Of a stretch of 64,000 nt of DNA, positions 60,761-64,000 are shown piece by piece. The position numbers and the translations under genes were made by a program. The stretch spans positions 15,900,068 to 15,964,067 of the forward strand of contig OZ005617.1 in NCBI GenBank assembly GCA_963930655.1. The letters are read 5' to 3'. The DNA is from Myrica gale. Its lineage: Eukaryota; Streptophyta; Magnoliopsida; Fagales; Myricaceae. The notes below the pieces were generated by a model. It made no database searches, was not told the origin of the DNA, and saw nothing but the letters and a program-made list of their open reading frames with translations. How positions within the stretch are numbered: position 1 is the first letter of the stretch; every line of letters begins with the position of its first letter.

Positions 60761-61876
60761 CCCAAACTGCCTACTAAACCTACCACTGTAATACACTTTG
60801 AAAAGAAAGAAATCAGAAGACATGACTTGGGTAATAAAACATCTACAAGTAATATAGATCATTCATGTCAGAATATAAAATAATTTATAAACAAAAAGGA
60901 CAAGAATAAATTAATTAGAGACAATAGTCTGCCAATATACATGTAAAAGACTTGGTACCCGTAAGATCCTTGGAGTTGATTCCAGTAGCCATAAAAATAT
61001 TGAGGACTTTTGAATTCATGTACTATTTTTTGCCATAAAACATGTAACTATACACTAAACAAATGTAATGTGGAACACCAACCAACAAACTTGAGTGGGT
61101 CGAACCTAAGCATTAAACAAAGTGACCCATATACATATTTGGTCTAATTTATAATGGGAAGAATGTGCACAAAGGGGACCCAGAACCACTTTCGAAATGT
61201 ATGGATTCATCAAGATAATGTACTTTAAGGCGTAGAAAGCTCCAACTATCTACTTTATGGGACCACACCACACTTGCTCTGACTCGATAGTAAAATAATG
61301 CCAGCCAACATATTCAATCGTGGGGGACAAAGGGGGGACAAGGTACCCAACTGGTTTTCAAATTCGATAAAGACAACACAAACAGTTAAGACCACATACA
61401 AAATCCATAAGGAATCAACATTCATCAAAATCGTCGAAAGCCCTAGACTTCCCTACCAACTAACGTACAATCGTCGAAACCCTAAAATAGTAGAGAAGAG
61501 CACCCATTAATCAAGATTCGAAGGCCATACCTGTACGAAATGAGATCTCTTGAAAATCTTGCAACTTGAATCAACTGGTAACTGCTGAAGACAACAAAGG
61601 TCACTGATATCGTCGAAGAGAAATAATTTCGAACACTTCAACGTCCATATTCATTAAATGAAGGAAAAAACAGAAAATGAAAACGATAAGTTGTCACATG
61701 GACAACACGTGGTTAGTTTGCCGTGAGAAGTAACAACAATTTGAGGTCCAGGGTGGAAATCAAGGTAAACATAAAACTTTGGAGTACTATATAACGAAAT
61801 CGATAAAAGGGGTGCAACTTAGAAATGACCCCAAAGTTCAGGGGTGCAAATTGTATCTTCCACTTCAAATTTTAAA

Positions 61877-62110
61877 GGATCTAAAATACATTAAGTCCCC
61901 CAACTTTTACAATAAATTAAATTGCACTCAGAAATAAAATTTGACGATCAAAACTGTCACGTGTCTAATTTATAACACCACATGACACGAGTTTGATGGT
62001 TGGATCTTTTTTAGAAGTGCAAATTGATTAAATTTGATATCAATGTGTCAAAGATGTACTTGAAATCTGTTTGAGATTGCTTTAATAGTTTTAAAGTTCA
62101 AATTGAATTT
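61877..62110. mobile_element. Palindromic MITE
   Basis: The inverted core is GATCAAAACTGTCACGTGTC...ACACCACATGACACGAGTTTGATGG, with outer arms AATTGCACT.AGAAA and TTAGAAGTGCAAATT. It lies directly beside the MULE's right target duplication and resembles 56130-56345. Confidence 0.5.
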
Positions 62111-63425
62111 TCTCTAAACTGCATTTTTTGCATTATTGTTTAAGCAAAACCTTGTCCAGAAAAAAATTGAAAATTTTTCCTTCTTTTTTTTTTTGTATTT
62201 TTACAATTTTTTTTTTAAAAAATACGAGATAAATTTTTAAATTAAATGAAAATCCTTTTACAACAACATGTACTTTCATGACTTTTGCACGTTTAGATTT
62301 TTTTCCTATATTATGCTTGTAGTTACAAAATTATTTTATGCTTGTATTATGTTTCATTGATCGGGAAAAATTTGTCTACATGTGTCTTACTTAATGATTA
62401 ATTTTTTTTCTATATTTTGTTAGATTAATGAGATAAATTGATCAAATGCAATAATCCTATGCAAGATACTTTCAAGAATACTTATATTTTATAAATGTTG
62501 TACAAAATTGGTGCTATAAACGATTTTAGATTCTACTTAAACTATATTCTGAACAATATGATTTTATTATACAGTACTCCCAAGAAAAAAAAATTTCTGG
62601 CTCCGCCACTGGCATAGGGAAGCATTTGTGCACCTCCCCATGCAATAGTCCCAAGAGAGCTTAATTACTACAGAGCAATTGTTTTTTAAGTTGAGCCAAA
62701 TAAACTCGCAAACATACTTGCAAGTGTGATGTCCTTGACCTGTTCATGAGCTACAACTCTCTCAACTCGACACCAAACATGTGTGGAAATCGGAATCGTG
62801 GATTAATGCCATAAACGTCTTTACATCAAACTTCGTAGCATCTCACTTAAAGTTGGGGTTTTGACAAGCGAATAGGGCAAATTCTGCATTTTTCAAGCAA
62901 GAATTCTGCAGGCTCTGGCCTCACAATTCTACTGCTTACTTTCTAAAACGACAATGATTTGCCAGGACACTAAGTGCCAGTTCAGGTGCACCTGCTCCAT
63001 TAGAACTACGATAGTACTACATATCCCACAACTTCCCATTAGTGAGAAGTTTCAGGCACACAATTCTGCAGCTTGAATTCAGAACTGAAACCAAAAGTAC
63101 AGTCTTTTCCAAATTCCCTTAGCGTACACGTACAAAGCTATAGTCTAGAAGTTTCATGTTCTTCAACATTGAACACCAAATGGGCAACTATTTCCAAACG
63201 ACACTGTAACAAAGTCCTGTCTCGTCATTAATCTGAGACATGTCTTTTCACAAGCAACCTTACATTGATTTCTCAGTTGATTTTTATAAGCAGAACCACA
63301 GATACAGATGCATTGTGTGTGAACGGTTTGTGTTTAATATCTACACAGTTTTACAAGTGAGCATACGTGTATTTTGAGAACATGCACGTGTGCACTTTTG
63401 TGTTAAGTAACTACACAGTTTGCAA
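62111..63425. other. Intergenic DNA, nothing recognised
   Basis: AT-rich to about 62600, then mixed. The phrase GGCTCCGCCACTGGC at about 62600 is a common retroelement-flank motif, but no element could be delimited. Confidence 0.4.
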
Positions 63426-64000
63426 TAAGGGTGATGAAATCATCCGCCGGGAACCAGAATTTCCGGTTCCGGTTCCGGTTCCGGATCCGTAATTCTGGTA
63501 CCGGTTCCGGCATATTCCGGAACCGGAACCGGAAATTCCGGCCGAAATACCGAAATTTTCCGGTTCCTGTTTTTTTTTTTTTTTAAAATTAATGGGCTCA
63601 AATGGTGCCGTTTGAGCCCTTGTTAAAAAAAAAACAGAAGTTGCGTCACGCGACTCACGCAACTGTCCACAGAACTCTGAAATTCCCGAAACCTCTAGGG
63701 TTTTTTTTCTCAGCCGAAATCTTCAACTCTCTCGCTCGACACTCCCTGAGTCCCTCTCTCTCCCTCACCTCACAAATCTTGGCTCACTCCCTCTCAGATG
63801 CTCCACCGGCGACCGACCCTCTCCTCTCGGCTCACTCCCTCTCAGTTTCTCTTTCTCTCTCTCGGGATCTCTCTCATCGCCGACTCCAGTGCACTGCCCA
63901 CCATCTATTGCTGCCGGCCTGCCGTGATCCGGTGCTCTTCCAGTTGTGTAGGGCAGCAGCCGCCAATATGTATCCCTCTCTCAACTCTCTCTCAGCTAAT
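63426..64000. mobile_element. hAT-like element of the helicase-exon family, cut by the window edge
   Basis: It begins TAAGGGTGATGAA, the same terminus as the element at 20066-21469. A dense array of CCGGTTCCGG and GGAACCGG words follows (63450-63570), and then a CT-rich tract (63720-63870) that mirrors the GA-rich tract of the other copy. The right end is outside the window, so the target duplication and any captured gene cannot be checked. Confidence 0.65.

Larger units (their letters stand above)
57670..61863. mobile_element. Mutator-like element with transposase remnants and a GRF zinc-finger gene
   Basis: Inverted repeats of about 230 bp: the left (57670-57900) begins GGGAAAATATACTTTGCACC; the right (about 61640-61863) is its complement, ending GCAAATTGTATCTTCCAC. 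A perfect 10-bp target duplication, TTCAAATTTT, flanks it (57660-57669 and 61864-61873), within the Mutator range. On the minus strand it keeps parts of a MuDR transposase (59765-60760), and on the + strand a GRF zinc-finger gene fragment (58300-58909). It is the only MULE here with recognisable transposase sequence, but that gene lacks its catalytic part. Confidence 0.88.

Overview
The window is nuclear DNA of a flowering plant, most likely a eudicot. It is AT-rich, its genes are split by GT-AG introns, and both intact genes belong to plant families (a plant CDK-like kinase and a SPA/COP1-type WD40 protein). Plant mobile elements fill most of the rest: Mutator-like elements (MULEs), hAT-like elements, Tourist MITEs, TRIMs, SINEs, and Ty1/copia and Ty3/gypsy remnants. 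I cannot name the species.

Two genes look intact and functional, both on the + strand. The first (22392-31174, 8 exons, 708 codons) encodes a CDK-like Ser/Thr kinase of the At1g54610/IBS1 group with a putative N-myristoylated, palmitoylated N-terminus. The second (47863-55710, 7 exons, 887 codons) encodes a SPA3/SPA4-type suppressor of phyA with a kinase-like domain, a coiled coil and WD40 repeats; such proteins partner COP1 in light signalling. One SPA intron uses a GC donor, and its last intron hosts a 1.77-kb MULE. The left edge may hold the 5' leader of a minus-strand gene.

Layout: 1-750 possible leader; 1478-2391 hAT-like element with a perfect 8-bp target duplication; 3419-4661 LTR-like sequence; 7600-8788 compound TRIM; 9-13.9 kb MITEs and AT-rich DNA; 13934-20044 MULE carrying a broken ERF gene fragment and a truncated gypsy element; 20066-21469 hAT-like element carrying a DEAD-box helicase exon; 21.5-31.7 kb kinase gene; 33.4-34.7 kb partial duplicate of that gene's 3' end, split by a TRIM; 35670-37953 Pack-MULE with FLZ zinc-finger and CRM-domain fragments; 39.4-41.2 kb copia remnant; 41.2-47.2 kb SINE, MITEs, a LINE tail and a GC-rich repeat; 47.3-56 kb SPA gene; 56.5-57.2 kb LINE remnant; 57670-61863 MULE with transposase remnants and a GRF zinc-finger gene; from 63426 a second copy of the helicase-type hAT family, running off the window.

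The main finding is repeated capture of host gene pieces by terminal-inverted-repeat transposons. Three MULEs and one hAT-like element, each bounded by recognisable inverted repeats and target-site duplications, carry fragments of at least six unrelated host gene families: ERF, DEAD-box helicase, FLZ, CRM, DUF247 and sucrose transporter. A fourth MULE keeps parts of its own transposase beside a GRF gene. Exon-intron borders survive in several fragments, so they were copied from DNA, not from mRNA.
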